The position numbers and the translations under genes were made by a program. 64,000 nt of DNA, from contig CAMCVS010000001.1 of assembly GCA_945881965.1 (NCBI GenBank), positions 229,402 to 293,401 of the forward strand, given 5' to 3'. Under the pieces are notes generated by a model. The model made no database searches. It saw only the letters and a list, made by a program, of their open reading frames with translations, and was not told the DNA's origin. This stretch comes from Paracoccus haematequi (GTDB lineage Bacteria > Pseudomonadota > Alphaproteobacteria > Rhodobacterales > Rhodobacteraceae). Position 1 is the stretch's first letter; each line of letters starts with the position of its first letter. Of the stretch, positions 1-9,839 are shown piece after piece.

Positions 1-3000
1 ATCGCCAATGACGCGGAATTTGACGACCAATGGGTCACGCTGCACACGCTTGACGCCAGCGCGGGCGAGGTTGTGGGCGACCGCATCTGGTTCCGGCTGG
101 ATGTGCAGGGGGCGGCGGGCGATGACGGCAACGTGTTTGCCGCCACGCTCAGCACCGACGCAGGCGCCAATGTGACGCCCGAGGGGATGCAGACGGTGGC
201 CTTTGCGCCGACGCTGCGTTGGCCCGGCACCGGCGCGCCGACCGAAGTGCGGGTGGCCATTCCCGCAGGCGGTCAGGTGACATTGCAGAATTTCGACGCG
301 GCGGCGGGGCAGTTGCGGCTGCACACGCTGTATGAGGAGTTTCCCGTCACCGCGTCCGGGCAGGATGTCTGGAGCGTGCAGAACCTGCTGATCGCGGACG
401 CAGAGGCCGCGATTACCGTGGTCGAGGGGTTCGAGAAACCCAATGACGTGACGCTGTCGGTGTTTGGTGCGGATGGCGCGGCGTTGCCCCTGATCATGCC
501 GCCGGTGCGGGCGGTGGGGCTGAACCGGCCCACGGCGGCTGCAACCGCGCGGCCCTTGTCGAACTGCACTTCGGTCGCGTTTGATGCCAGCGCGTCGCGC
601 GGTCTGGGCGAGTTGGTCACGCGGTGGGATTTCGGCGATGGCGCGACATCGGACGCAGCCGTGATTGCGCATGAATATGCCGCACCGGGCCGCTATGAGG
701 CGGTGCTGTCGATCCTTGATCCCGCCGCCGCCCCGCCTGCGGGGGCGCGTCTGCGGCTGCCGGTGCATGTGCGTCCGGCTCCGATGGCTGTGCCCGGTGA
801 TGCGGTGTTGGTCGCCCCCGGCGACAGCGTTGCGTTTTCGGGGGCGGCGTCTGTTCCGTCGGACAGCCCGATCACCGGCTATGCCTGGACCTTTGGCGAT
901 GGCGCACAGGCGCGCGGCATGGAGGTCAGCCATGTCTATGCCGCCTCTGGCACCTATCGCGCCGTGCTGCGGGTCGAGGATCAGTCGCAGCATCCCTGCA
1001 GCTTTGGCCTTGCCACCCGCGTCGTGACCGTGAACCACGCCCCCGTGGCCGAGGCGGGCACCGATCAGGTGAATGTGGTCGGCGGCGAGGTGCGGCTGTC
1101 CGGCGTGGCCAGCTATGACCGCGACGGGGCGATTGCGTCCTATCGCTGGGACATGGGCGATGGCACCGTGCTGGACGGGCGCGATGTGGCGCATGTTTAC
1201 ACGACGGCTGGCACCTTTACCGCGACCTTGACCGTCATGGATGACAGCGGCGTGGCCAACAACACCGCCCGCGATGTGGCGACCGTGATCGTCAATGCCC
1301 CGCCGGTGCCCGTGGGCAAAGGCCCGGACCGCCCCATTGCGGTGGGCGAGGTCACGACATTGACGGCGGCGGGATCCGTGGACCCGGATGGCGAGATCCT
1401 GAATTACCTGTGGTCCTTTGGAGATGGTGCGATGGCCGAGGGCGCGGACGTACAATATGCGTGGACGCGCCCCGGCACCTTTGATGTGACGCTGACCGTG
1501 ACCGACAATTCGGGCACCCCGTCTGCCACCACGCAGACCGCGTTTCCGGTGATCGTCAGCGCGGCCCCGGTGGCCGAAGCGGGCGCGGACCAGTTCCTGA
1601 CCCAAAGCGTGGTGAATTTCGACGGCGGCGGATCGCGTGACCCGGATGGGCAGATCACCCGCTGGCTGTGGGATTTCGGCGATGGCAACACCGGGGCGGG
1701 GCAGACGGTCGCGCATCCCTATCGCGCACCGGGCACCTATGAGGTGACGCTGAACGTGATCGACGACAGCGGTGCGCCCCTGAACACCGATCAGGACACG
1801 CTGTGGGTCACGATCAATGCGACGCCGGTCGCAGATGCAGGCCCTGATATCACGACCGCGCCGGGACAGCCGGTGGTGCTTGATGGATCAGCGTCGATCG
1901 ACCCGGATGGCGCGGTGGAAAGCTGGGCCTGGACCCTGCCGGATGGTCGCACGCTTGATGGCGCGCTCGTGGAGCACGTGTTCGACGCGCCAGGGCGCTA
2001 TCCGGTCAGCCTGACGGTGACCGATGATTTCGAAGGTGGCCCGGTGGCGGATCAGGACGAGGTCATCGTGACCGTCAACGCACCGCCGGTAGCCGTGATC
2101 GGCCCGGACCTGTTGGTGGCGCCCGGTGTGCCGGTGACGTTCAGCGGGCTGAATTCGCATGATCCCGATGGCACGATCAGCGATTTCCGTTGGGATTTCG
2201 AGGATCGCGACGCGCCGTTGCGCGGGGATACGCTGACGCGCAGCTTTGATGTGCCGGGTGTGGTGGGGGTGCAACTGACCGTGGTGGACGGGTCCGGCGC
2301 GCTGAACGCCACGGCGCAGACCGCGATCACGGTGCGCGTCAACCATGCGCCGGTGGCCGATGCCGGCCCGGAAATTGCGACCGCCGACCTGTTTGTCGAT
2401 CTGGACGCCAGCGGGTCCAGCGACGCGGATGGCGATCTGCTGACCTATACCTGGGATTTCGGTGATGGCACGGCCGCGCAACAGGGCCGACAGGTGCGCC
2501 ATGCGTTCCCGCGCGCGGGCCGCTATCCGGTGACGCTGGTGGTGGATGACGGCACGGGTCTGGACAACGCGCGCGCCACATCGGCGACCGTGGTGGTGAT
2601 CGACGCGCCCCCGATTGCGGTGGCGGGCGGCAACCGCGATGTCTGTTCCGGCTTTCCGATCCTGTTCGACGGGTCGGCCTCGGTTGACCCTGATGGCGGG
2701 CGGCTGTTGTATTCCTGGGATTTCGGCGACGGCACCACGTCGGACATCGTGAACCCGAACAAGACCTATGAGGTGCCCGGTGCCTATCCTGTCACGCTGA
2801 CAGTGAGGGATGAAAGCGGGGCGCTGACCGGCACCGCGACCGACCGCATCGCGGCGCTGGTCCGCGAAGGGCCGATTTCCAACGCCGGGGCGGATATCGT
2901 GGCCTGCACCAACCAGCAGGTGCGCTTTGACGGTACCGGATCGACCGATGCCGATGGCGCGGTAAACGCCTTTGCCTGGACCTTTGGCGATGGCGCGACC

Positions 3001-4479
3001 GGCAGCGGCGACCGGCCCACGCATGTGTTCACGCAGGCCGGACGCTATACCGTCAACCTGACCATCACCGGCGACAGCAACGGGCTGTGCAGCCCCTTGG
3101 ACAGCGACCAGATGGTGGCCGAGATCTTTGACGCGCCCAGCCTTGCGATCCGCGCCGATGACCGGATGGCGGCGGGCGTGGCCAACAGCTTTGCCGCCGT
3201 CCTCAGCGCGGGCGATGATGCCAAGGGCGCGGTGGTGGCGTGGGATTTCGGCGACGGGTCCAAGGCCGAAGGCGTCAACACGCAGCATAGCTTTGCCAGC
3301 CCCGGCACCTATCTGGTGACCGCGTCGGCCCGGTTTCCCAATGCGGTTGCCGCCTGTCAGGATATCGCGGTGACGCGCAAGGTGATCGTAAACGCAGCCC
3401 CCGTGGCGGTGATCGCAGGCCCCGCGCAGATGGCGGCGGGCGAAAAGGTGGCGTTTGACGCCGTGGGGTCGAGTGACCCCGATGGCGCGCTGACCGGCTT
3501 TGCCTGGGATTTCGGCGATGGCAATACCGGCACCGGCGTGCGCGCGACGCATGTCTTTGCCCAGCCTGGGGATTACACGGTGACGCTGACGGTGACGGAT
3601 GATGCGGGCACGCCTAATTCGGGCGCCACGGCCACCCTGCCCGTCACGGTGAACCCGGCCCCGGATGCGGGGTTGGCCGCACCGGTGGCGCTGTGCGCGG
3701 GGGTTGACACGCCCTGGCGCGCGGCGGTGCCTGCGGACACCGCCGCCGCATGGCAGTTCGGGGATGGCACGTCGATGACGGGGGCCGAGGTGCGCCACGC
3801 CTTTGCCAAGCCGGGGCTGTATCCGGTGACCGTGGCGATGGATGACGGGCGCGGATTGCCCAACAGCCGCCGCCTGCAAGAGGTCTATGCCCGCGTCAAC
3901 GCCCCCCCCACCGCGATTGCAGGCCCGGATCGCACGGTCTGCCCCGGTGATCCCGTGGTGTTCGATGGCCGCGCCTCGGGCGATATCGACGGCCAGATCG
4001 CCAGCTATCGCTGGGAATTTGCCGATGGCGTCGTGCTGACCGGTCCGGTGGTGGAACGCGGCTTTGACGCGGCGGGCCCGATGGCGGTGACGCTGACGGT
4101 CACCGATCAAAGCGGCGCGCTGGCCTGTAACGCGGGCACAGACAGCGCGGTGATCAAGGTCAACGGGACGCCCCGCGTCGATGCGGGCGCGGACCGGACC
4201 ACCTTTGTCGGCGCGGCGCATGATGTGCTGACGTTTGCCGATCCCGCCGCCACGGACCCGGATGGGGATGGTCTGGTCCTGACCTGGGATTTCGGGGACG
4301 GCAAACCCGGCACCAAGGGCCAGCCCGCGACCAGCAGTCAGGCCATCGGCGCGCAGGTGACCCATGCCTATGGCGCACCGGGGACCTATACCGTGACCGT
4401 GACGGCGGCGGATACAAGCGGGCTTGCCTGCGGCATGGCGTCGGACACCGCCACCATCACGGCGTTGCCGCGCAACTAG
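1..4479 (+). CDS. Large PKD-repeat protein, 5' end outside the window
   Basis: The reading frame is open from base 1, so the true start lies upstream; the GTG at 73 is only the first start-like codon inside the window. The visible 1492 residues begin with a non-repetitive stretch of about 190 residues that looks like an extracellular beta-rich domain. This is followed by about 15 tandem PKD-type modules of 85-95 residues. Each carries a variant of the core W-D-F-G-D-G and ends in a strand such as VTLTVTDDSG. PKD modules are Ig-like folds found mostly in surface or secreted proteins, where they act as spacers or adhesion units. Some copies are degenerate (LPDG, FEDR, FADG). There is no visible C-terminal anchor. 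A 46-bp gap separates it from the adenylate cyclase gene on the same strand, so co-transcription is plausible. The function is otherwise unknown. Confidence 0.85.
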   Translation: MANDAEFDDQWVTLHTLDASAGEVVGDRIWFRLDVQGAAGDDGNVFAATLSTDAGANVTPEGMQTVAFAPTLRWPGTGAPTEVRVAIPAGGQVTLQNFDAAAGQLRLHTLYEEFPVTASGQDVWSVQNLLIADAEAAITVVEGFEKPNDVTLSVFGADGAALPLIMPPVRAVGLNRPTAAATARPLSNCTSVAFDASASRGLGELVTRWDFGDGATSDAAVIAHEYAAPGRYEAVLSILDPAAAPPAGARLRLPVHVRPAPMAVPGDAVLVAPGDSVAFSGAASVPSDSPITGYAWTFGDGAQARGMEVSHVYAASGTYRAVLRVEDQSQHPCSFGLATRVVTVNHAPVAEAGTDQVNVVGGEVRLSGVASYDRDGAIASYRWDMGDGTVLDGRDVAHVYTTAGTFTATLTVMDDSGVANNTARDVATVIVNAPPVPVGKGPDRPIAVGEVTTLTAAGSVDPDGEILNYLWSFGDGAMAEGADVQYAWTRPGTFDVTLTVTDNSGTPSATTQTAFPVIVSAAPVAEAGADQFLTQSVVNFDGGGSRDPDGQITRWLWDFGDGNTGAGQTVAHPYRAPGTYEVTLNVIDDSGAPLNTDQDTLWVTINATPVADAGPDITTAPGQPVVLDGSASIDPDGAVESWAWTLPDGRTLDGALVEHVFDAPGRYPVSLTVTDDFEGGPVADQDEVIVTVNAPPVAVIGPDLLVAPGVPVTFSGLNSHDPDGTISDFRWDFEDRDAPLRGDTLTRSFDVPGVVGVQLTVVDGSGALNATAQTAITVRVNHAPVADAGPEIATADLFVDLDASGSSDADGDLLTYTWDFGDGTAAQQGRQVRHAFPRAGRYPVTLVVDDGTGLDNARATSATVVVIDAPPIAVAGGNRDVCSGFPILFDGSASVDPDGGRLLYSWDFGDGTTSDIVNPNKTYEVPGAYPVTLTVRDESGALTGTATDRIAALVREGPISNAGADIVACTNQQVRFDGTGSTDADGAVNAFAWTFGDGATGSGDRPTHVFTQAGRYTVNLTITGDSNGLCSPLDSDQMVAEIFDAPSLAIRADDRMAAGVANSFAAVLSAGDDAKGAVVAWDFGDGSKAEGVNTQHSFASPGTYLVTASARFPNAVAACQDIAVTRKVIVNAAPVAVIAGPAQMAAGEKVAFDAVGSSDPDGALTGFAWDFGDGNTGTGVRATHVFAQPGDYTVTLTVTDDAGTPNSGATATLPVTVNPAPDAGLAAPVALCAGVDTPWRAAVPADTAAAWQFGDGTSMTGAEVRHAFAKPGLYPVTVAMDDGRGLPNSRRLQEVYARVNAPPTAIAGPDRTVCPGDPVVFDGRASGDIDGQIASYRWEFADGVVLTGPVVERGFDAAGPMAVTLTVTDQSGALACNAGTDSAVIKVNGTPRVDAGADRTTFVGAAHDVLTFADPAATDPDGDGLVLTWDFGDGKPGTKGQPATSSQAIGAQVTHAYGAPGTYTVTVTAADTSGLACGMASDTATITALPRN

Positions 4480-4525
4480 GCACCTGCGGCTTGACGGCAC
4501 GGGGGGCCACGCCTAGCGTGACACC

Positions 4526-6247
4526 ATGCGATTTCCGTTGCGCGCCAAGTTCTTTGTGTTTGCCGTTATCCTTGCGCTGGTGCCGCTGGGGCTGGTGGGT
4601 AATACGCTGATCCGCATCACGCGGGATGAATTGATCAGCGCCGCCAACGAAGACCTGATCAACGTTGCCGCCCAACTGGCCGCGGACATCGACAGCACAT
4701 GGTCGGGGCAATTGCGCACGCCCTTGCTGGTGATCCGTGACGGGGTGCAAAGCCCGGAACTGGGCGTGCCGCAAAAGATTTCGCTGCTGACGCTGGGGAT
4801 TGCCGAGATGCCCGCCGTCAAGGCGCTGCAGCTGAGTGTGGCGGGGTCCAGCCTGCCCATTCTGGTGACGGACAGCGCCTATGCCGACCGCCTGGCCCAA
4901 GCCGGGGCCGACCCGATGGCCGAATTGCGGCTGGAACCCGATGCACTGAGCCTGTTGGCGCGCAATGGCCAGTTGGAACAGCCGCAGGTTCGTCATGTTG
5001 CCGCGACCGGCGATTGGCTGGCGACGCTTGTGTTGCCGCTGTCAACGCAGATCGCGGGCCGCCCGGTGACGCTGTCGGCGCAGATTGATCTGGCGGCGCT
5101 GGCGGCGGTGCGTGACCGCCATCCCTTTGGCCAGAGCGGCGAGATTGCGTTCATCGACGCCGCAGGGGCCGCGCAACTGGAACCCGGCGGGCCGCGCGCC
5201 CTGACCGACCGCGCGATTGTCACCGATGCGCAGCGGCTGATCGGATCGAACGCACAGGCCGTGGCGTTGCAGGCCTATACCCGCGCGGACGGCACCGCGA
5301 TGCTGGCGGCCTATGCGTTTCCGCAGAGCTTTCCCTGGGCCGTTGTGACGGAATTGCGCGAGGCAGCCGCCTATGGCGTGGTGGACCAGATGACGCGCAC
5401 CACGCTGATCCTTGCGGGGATCGGGTTTGCGGTGGCGGGCATCGGTGCGCTGATCTTTGCGCAGCGGCTGACCAAACCCATCCTGCGCATCGGGGCTGCG
5501 GCGCGCGAGGTCGGGCAGGGCAATTTCGCCATCCGCCTGCCGCAGACCCGCGCCAAGGATGAAATCGGCGATCTTGCGCTGCGGTTCAACGCGATGATCG
5601 GCGAATTGTCCGAACGCATGGAGCTGATGAAATTCGTCAGTGCGGGCACCGTGGATGCCATCCGCCGCGCCGAGGCGTCGGGCGTGGCGCGCGTGGGCGA
5701 ACGGCGCAACCTGACCGTGCTGTTCACAGACATTCGGGGCTATACCGCGTTTTCCGAAAACAACCCGCCCGAGGTGGTGGTGGAAATGCTGAACCTCTAT
5801 CTGGAAAGCCAGACCGCCAGCATCCGCGCCTTTCATGGCGACATCGACAAATTCGTGGGCGACGCCGTGGTGGCGATCTTTGACGGGCCGGGGATGGAAC
5901 GGCGGTCGGTGGAATGCAGCCTGGAAATTCAGGTCAAGATGGCGGATTTGCTGGCCGCGCACCCGGATTGGAACCTGACCATCGGCATCGGCATCGCAGC
6001 GGGCGAAGTGGTGCTGGGTGCGATGGGGGCGCGCGACCGGATGGATTTCACGGTGCTGGGATCGACCGTGAACCTTGCCGCGCGGCTGTGCGACAAGGCG
6101 CCGGGGGGCGATGTGCTGGTCAATCCGGCGGTGCAAGCCGCCGTGCTGGCCACCGATGCCCCGGTGCGGTTCGAGGAGATCGAGCCGCTCAAGCTCAAGG
6201 GCTATTCCCAGCCGGTGCCGACCTATGCCGCCCGCGCGGTGGCCTGA
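4526..6247 (+). CDS. Membrane-bound class III adenylate cyclase with HAMP domain
   Basis: This 573-residue protein should make cyclic AMP from ATP at the inner membrane in response to a periplasmic signal. A first membrane segment lies at about residues 9-30. A periplasmic sensor region follows at 31-290, a second membrane segment at 292-313, a HAMP linker at about 312-365, and the class III cyclase domain at about 395-565. Both metal-binding aspartates are present (D402 in FTDIRGYT, D446 in KFVGDAVV). The FTVLGSTVNLAARL signature is also intact, so the enzyme should be active. Cyclase rather than c-di-GMP function is clear because there is no GGDEF motif. The signal sensed is not evident. 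It follows the PKD-repeat gene by 46 bp and converges on the M3 peptidase gene, with 4 bp between stop codons. Confidence 0.93.
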   Translation: MRFPLRAKFFVFAVILALVPLGLVGNTLIRITRDELISAANEDLINVAAQLAADIDSTWSGQLRTPLLVIRDGVQSPELGVPQKISLLTLGIAEMPAVKALQLSVAGSSLPILVTDSAYADRLAQAGADPMAELRLEPDALSLLARNGQLEQPQVRHVAATGDWLATLVLPLSTQIAGRPVTLSAQIDLAALAAVRDRHPFGQSGEIAFIDAAGAAQLEPGGPRALTDRAIVTDAQRLIGSNAQAVALQAYTRADGTAMLAAYAFPQSFPWAVVTELREAAAYGVVDQMTRTTLILAGIGFAVAGIGALIFAQRLTKPILRIGAAAREVGQGNFAIRLPQTRAKDEIGDLALRFNAMIGELSERMELMKFVSAGTVDAIRRAEASGVARVGERRNLTVLFTDIRGYTAFSENNPPEVVVEMLNLYLESQTASIRAFHGDIDKFVGDAVVAIFDGPGMERRSVECSLEIQVKMADLLAAHPDWNLTIGIGIAAGEVVLGAMGARDRMDFTVLGSTVNLAARLCDKAPGGDVLVNPAVQAAVLATDAPVRFEEIEPLKLKGYSQPVPTYAARAVA

Positions 6248-6251
6248 GGGG

Positions 6252-8273
6252 TCACGCCGCGTCCACCAACCCGCGCCCTTTCAACAGCGCGTCAACCCCC
6301 GGCAACCGGCCCCGGAACCGTTCATAGAGCACCGCCGCATCCTCGGACCCGCCGCGCGACAGGATATGCGCCTCTAGCGCGCGGGCGGTTTCGGGGTCGA
6401 ACGCATCGCCTGCCGCGTCAAAGGCCGCAAACGCGTCGGCATCCATCACCTCGGACCACATGTAACTGTAATATCCCGCCGAATAGCCGTCGCCGCCAAA
6501 CACATGCGCGAAATGCGGCGTGGCGTGGCGCATGGCAATCTCGCGCGGCATCCCGATGGCATCCAGCACCTCGGCCTGTTTCTGCATCGGGTCGCTGGGC
6601 GGTGTGCCTTCGTGGAAGGCCAGATCGACGAGCGCGGAGGACACATATTCCACCGTCTGGAACCCCTGATCGAAATTTGCCGCCCCCAACACACGGGTCA
6701 GCATCGCCGGCGGCATCGCCTCGCCCGTCTCGGCATGGGTGGCAAATTCGCGCAGCACTTCCGGCACTTCCAGCCAGTGTTCATACAACTGACTGGGCAA
6801 TTCGACGAAATCGCGCGCCACGGACGTGCCCGAAATGCTGGAATAGGTCACGTCCGACAGCATCTGGTGCAGGGCATGGCCAAATTCGTGGAACAACGTG
6901 CGCGCATCGTCATAGGACAACAGCGCGGGCGCGCCCTTGGCAAAATTGCAGACGTTGATCACCACAGGGGTCTGCACGTCGGGGAACCGCGCCTGCGCGC
7001 GCAGCGCCGAACACCACGCGCCCGACCGTTTCGATCCGCGCGCAAAGTAATCGCCGATAAAGATCGCGACGTGTGCGCCGTTCCGCGTCACCTGCCAGGC
7101 GCGGGCGTCGGGGCGGTAAAGCGGCAGGTCAACAGGCGCAAATTCCAGCCCGAACAGCCGCGTCGCGCAGGCGAAAGACGCGTCGATCATGCGGTCGAGT
7201 TGCAGGTAGGGCTTCAGCGCCGCCTCATCCAGATCATGTTCCGCCGCGCGCAGTTTCGCGGCATAATAATGCCAGTCCCAAGGCTCCAGCGCGCCGGTGA
7301 CGCCATCCGCTGCCATCAATGCCGCGAGCTTTGCCGCGTCCGTCCGCGCCCGCGCCCGCGCCGGTTCCCAGACCGCCAGCAACAAATCGCGCACCCGGTC
7401 CGCATTGCCCGCCATTTCGGTTTCCAGCTTGTAGGCCGCGAAATCGGCATAGCCCAACAGCGTCGCCCGTTCATGCCGCAGCGCAAGGATCTCAGCCGCC
7501 ACCGCGCGGTTATCCGTGTCGCCGCCATTCGCACCGCGCTGCGTAAACGCCCGCCAGACGGTTTCGCGCAGGGAGCGGTTGGGCGAGAATTGCAGGAACG
7601 GTGTGGCGAGCGACCGCGACAGCGTCACCACCGCACCGGGCCGGTCCTTTTCCACCCCCGCCGCGCGCGCAGCGTCCGCCAGAAACGCGGGCAGGCCGGT
7701 CAGGTCCGCCTCGGACAGGTCCAGATACCACGCCCGCTCATCCGCCAGCAGGTTCTGGGTGAACTGCGTGCCCAACACCGCCAGCCGCGCCTTGATCGCC
7801 TTCATCCGCGCTGCATCGTCGCCCGTCAATGCCGCGCCCGACCGCACAAACCCGCGATGCGACAGCATCAGCACGCGCGCCTGTTCCGGGGTCAGGCCCA
7901 GCGAATCGCGCCGCGCCCACAGGTCGGCCACGCGGGCAAACAGCGCGGTGTTGGCGGAAATCTCGGCCCAATGCGCGGCGAGTTTCGGCGAAAATTCGCG
8001 CTGCAACGCCTCGCGCGCCGGGTTCGCATCCGCGCCTGCAACGGTATAGAACGCGCCCAGCACCCGCGACAGGGCGCGCCCCGCCGCCTCCAGTGCGTCG
8101 ATGGTATTGGCGAAGGTCGGCGCGTCTGGGTTGCCTGCAATCGCTGCGATTTCCGCAACATGCGCGGCCAGCGCGGCCTCCACCGCAGGCGCGTAATGGT
8201 CATCGGTGATCCGGTCATAGGGCGGCACATCGAACGGCGTGTCCCAGACGGGGGCCAAAAGCGGATTGGTCAT
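6252..8273 (-). CDS. M3 family zinc metallopeptidase (oligopeptidase A / peptidyl-dipeptidase Dcp type)
   Basis: This 673-residue cytosolic peptidase should degrade short peptides. The zinc site HEFGH is at residues 462-466 inside TLFHEFGHALHQ, with the downstream glutamate in ARDFVELPSQ. The tyrosine/glycine-rich substrate loop (GGDGYSAGYYSY) is also present. Length and order match the M3A family, whose members are annotated Dcp, OpdA or PrlC. I cannot separate these by eye, so no symbol is given. The start is well supported by an AGGAGA ribosome-binding site a few bases upstream. The gene appears monocistronic. Confidence 0.93.
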   Translation of the reverse strand: MTNPLLAPVWDTPFDVPPYDRITDDHYAPAVEAALAAHVAEIAAIAGNPDAPTFANTIDALEAAGRALSRVLGAFYTVAGADANPAREALQREFSPKLAAHWAEISANTALFARVADLWARRDSLGLTPEQARVLMLSHRGFVRSGAALTGDDAARMKAIKARLAVLGTQFTQNLLADERAWYLDLSEADLTGLPAFLADAARAAGVEKDRPGAVVTLSRSLATPFLQFSPNRSLRETVWRAFTQRGANGGDTDNRAVAAEILALRHERATLLGYADFAAYKLETEMAGNADRVRDLLLAVWEPARARARTDAAKLAALMAADGVTGALEPWDWHYYAAKLRAAEHDLDEAALKPYLQLDRMIDASFACATRLFGLEFAPVDLPLYRPDARAWQVTRNGAHVAIFIGDYFARGSKRSGAWCSALRAQARFPDVQTPVVINVCNFAKGAPALLSYDDARTLFHEFGHALHQMLSDVTYSSISGTSVARDFVELPSQLYEHWLEVPEVLREFATHAETGEAMPPAMLTRVLGAANFDQGFQTVEYVSSALVDLAFHEGTPPSDPMQKQAEVLDAIGMPREIAMRHATPHFAHVFGGDGYSAGYYSYMWSEVMDADAFAAFDAAGDAFDPETARALEAHILSRGGSEDAAVLYERFRGRLPGVDALLKGRGLVDAA

Positions 8274-8334
8274 CGGGTTCTCCTATCGGGTTGTCCCAGA
8301 GTTAGCCCTGCACCCCTGCCCGCGCAAGCACCGC

Positions 8335-9387
8335 TCAGGCCAGATGGTCGATGGCCCCGCAATCCGGGCAATCCGCGCGCCGCGCCACCGCGATCCGCCG
8401 CGTCTCGCCCCAAAGGCCATCGTAGATCAACATTTGCCCGCGCAACCCCTCGCCCGCGCCGGTGATCGCCTTGACCGCCTCCAGCGCCATCATCGCGCCA
8501 ATGACGCCGGGCAAGGGCGCGATCACGCCTGCCTCGGCACAGGACGGGGCCAGACCGGGGGCGGGCGCTTCGGGGAATACACAGCGATAGCAGGGCCCGC
8601 CGCGCACCGGGTGGAACAGGCTGATCTGGCCCTCCCATTGCGTCAAGGCGCCCGAAACCAGCGGCTTGCCCGCTGCGATGGCGGCGGCATTGACCAGATA
8701 GCGGGTGGCGAAATTGTCGCTGCCGTCCAGGATCACATCGTAATCGGCGAACAGATCGGCGGCGATGTCGGCGGTCAGGCGGCGTTCATAGGGCCGCACC
8801 GTCACGAACGGGTTCAGCGCGCGGATGGCAATCGCGGCGGATCGCACCTTGGCCATGCCGATGCGGTCATCGGTATGGATGATCTGGCGTTGCAGGTTGG
8901 AGGCCGCAACGCTGTCATCGTCGATCACGCCCAAGGTGCCCACACCCGAAGCCGCCAGATACAACAGTGCGGGCGACCCCAGCCCCCCCGCCCCCACCAC
9001 CAGCACGCGGGCGGATTTCAGCGCCTTTTGCCCGGTGCCGCCGACCTCGCGCAGCACGATATGGCGGGCGTAACGGTCCAGTTCGGCGTCCGACAGCGCC
9101 AGCCGGGGCGCAGCCACCGCCGGGGCAGCGGCTGCGATCCGCCGCCGCAGCCGTGCCATGCCCGCGCGATAGGCCATGACCAGCGCCACCGCCGCCCCCA
9201 GCAACAGCCAGGGCGCGGGGGACGCGCCCGTCGCCGCGCGCAGCGCGGACTCCGCTGGCAGCGCCAGCGCGCCCAGCACGAAAGCGGCCCAAAGGGCCGC
9301 CACGCCTGCGGCGCGCTGCGCAGGCGGCGCTTTCAGCGCCGCACCGATCCCCCAGATCACACCGGCCAGAACCACAAACAGCATCAA
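8335..9387 (-). CDS. moeB: MoeB/ThiF-family adenylyltransferase with N-terminal membrane segment
   Basis: The C-terminal 250 residues are a complete E1-like activating enzyme: start motif [19 protein letters not shown]-binding [11 protein letters not shown], adenylate-contact DGSDNFATR, and two zinc cysteine pairs (CYRC and CPDC). This family adenylates the C-terminal glycine of the MoaD or ThiS sulfur carrier for molybdopterin or thiamine synthesis. No rhodanese domain is attached. Unusually for MoeB, about 90 extra N-terminal residues contain two or three hydrophobic segments, which should tether the enzyme to the inner membrane. The gene overlaps dut by 4 bp and is the last of a coaBC-dut-moeB operon. 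ThiF function is possible. A xanthine dehydrogenase needing molybdopterin is encoded 10 kb away. Confidence 0.88.
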   Translation of the reverse strand: MMLFVVLAGVIWGIGAALKAPPAQRAAGVAALWAAFVLGALALPAESALRAATGASPAPWLLLGAAVALVMAYRAGMARLRRRIAAAAPAVAAPRLALSDAELDRYARHIVLREVGGTGQKALKSARVLVVGAGGLGSPALLYLAASGVGTLGVIDDDSVAASNLQRQIIHTDDRIGMAKVRSAAIAIRALNPFVTVRPYERRLTADIAADLFADYDVILDGSDNFATRYLVNAAAIAAGKPLVSGALTQWEGQISLFHPVRGGPCYRCVFPEAPAPGLAPSCAEAGVIAPLPGVIGAMMALEAVKAITGAGEGLRGQMLIYDGLWGETRRIAVARRADCPDCGAIDHLA

Positions 9388-9839
9388 CCGCGCCCCGTCG
9401 ATCCAAACCCGCCCGCGCCGCGCGCGGTATCCTCCAGCGTCTCGACCACGCGGAACACTGCCTGCACCACCGGGGCCACCACCATCTGCGCGATGCGGTC
9501 GCCATGCGCGACCGTGAACCCGGCATCGCCAAGGTTCACCAGGATCACCGCGACTTCGCCGCGATAATCGTTGTCGATGGTGCCGGGGCTGTTCGGGATC
9601 GTCACGCCATGCCGCAGCGCCAGCCCCGACCGGGGCCGCACCTGCACCTCATACCCCGCCGGGATCGCCATCCGCAGCCCGGTTGGCACCAGCACCCGCG
9701 CCCCCGGCGCGATCACCACCGCGCCGCGATCGGGCAGGTTGGCGCGCAGGTCCGCCCCTGCCGCCCCCGCCGTCGCATAGGCAGGCAGGCCCAGCGACAC
9801 GTCCGCGCCCGCGACCCATAGCATCTCTATTCTGGTCAT
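9384..9839 (-). CDS. dut: dUTP diphosphatase
   Basis: This 151-residue trimeric dUTPase hydrolyses dUTP to dUMP and pyrophosphate, keeping uracil out of DNA and supplying the thymidylate precursor. The conserved motifs are visible in order: AGADLRAN near the N-terminus, [11 protein letters not shown] in the middle, [13 protein letters not shown], the [10 protein letters not shown] strand, and the glycine-rich C-terminal GAGGFGSTG that closes over the active site. The length is typical. The gene overlaps coaBC by 4 bp upstream and moeB by 4 bp downstream, so translation is probably coupled. The coaBC-dut pairing is common in alphaproteobacteria. Confidence 0.97.
   Translation of the reverse strand: MTRIEMLWVAGADVSLGLPAYATAGAAGADLRANLPDRGAVVIAPGARVLVPTGLRMAIPAGYEVQVRPRSGLALRHGVTIPNSPGTIDNDYRGEVAVILVNLGDAGFTVAHGDRIAQMVVAPVVQAVFRVVETLEDTARGAGGFGSTGRG

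Noticed and set aside
1888-4500. 870-codon open frame on the minus strand opposite the PKD-repeat gene
   Set aside because: It mirrors the codon-position GC bias of the plus-strand gene, has no recognisable domain and is rich in Arg/His/Gly, the mark of an antisense shadow.
6504-8465. 653-codon frame opposite the M3 peptidase
   Set aside because: No domain; the peptidase with its HEFGH site and ribosome site is on the minus strand.
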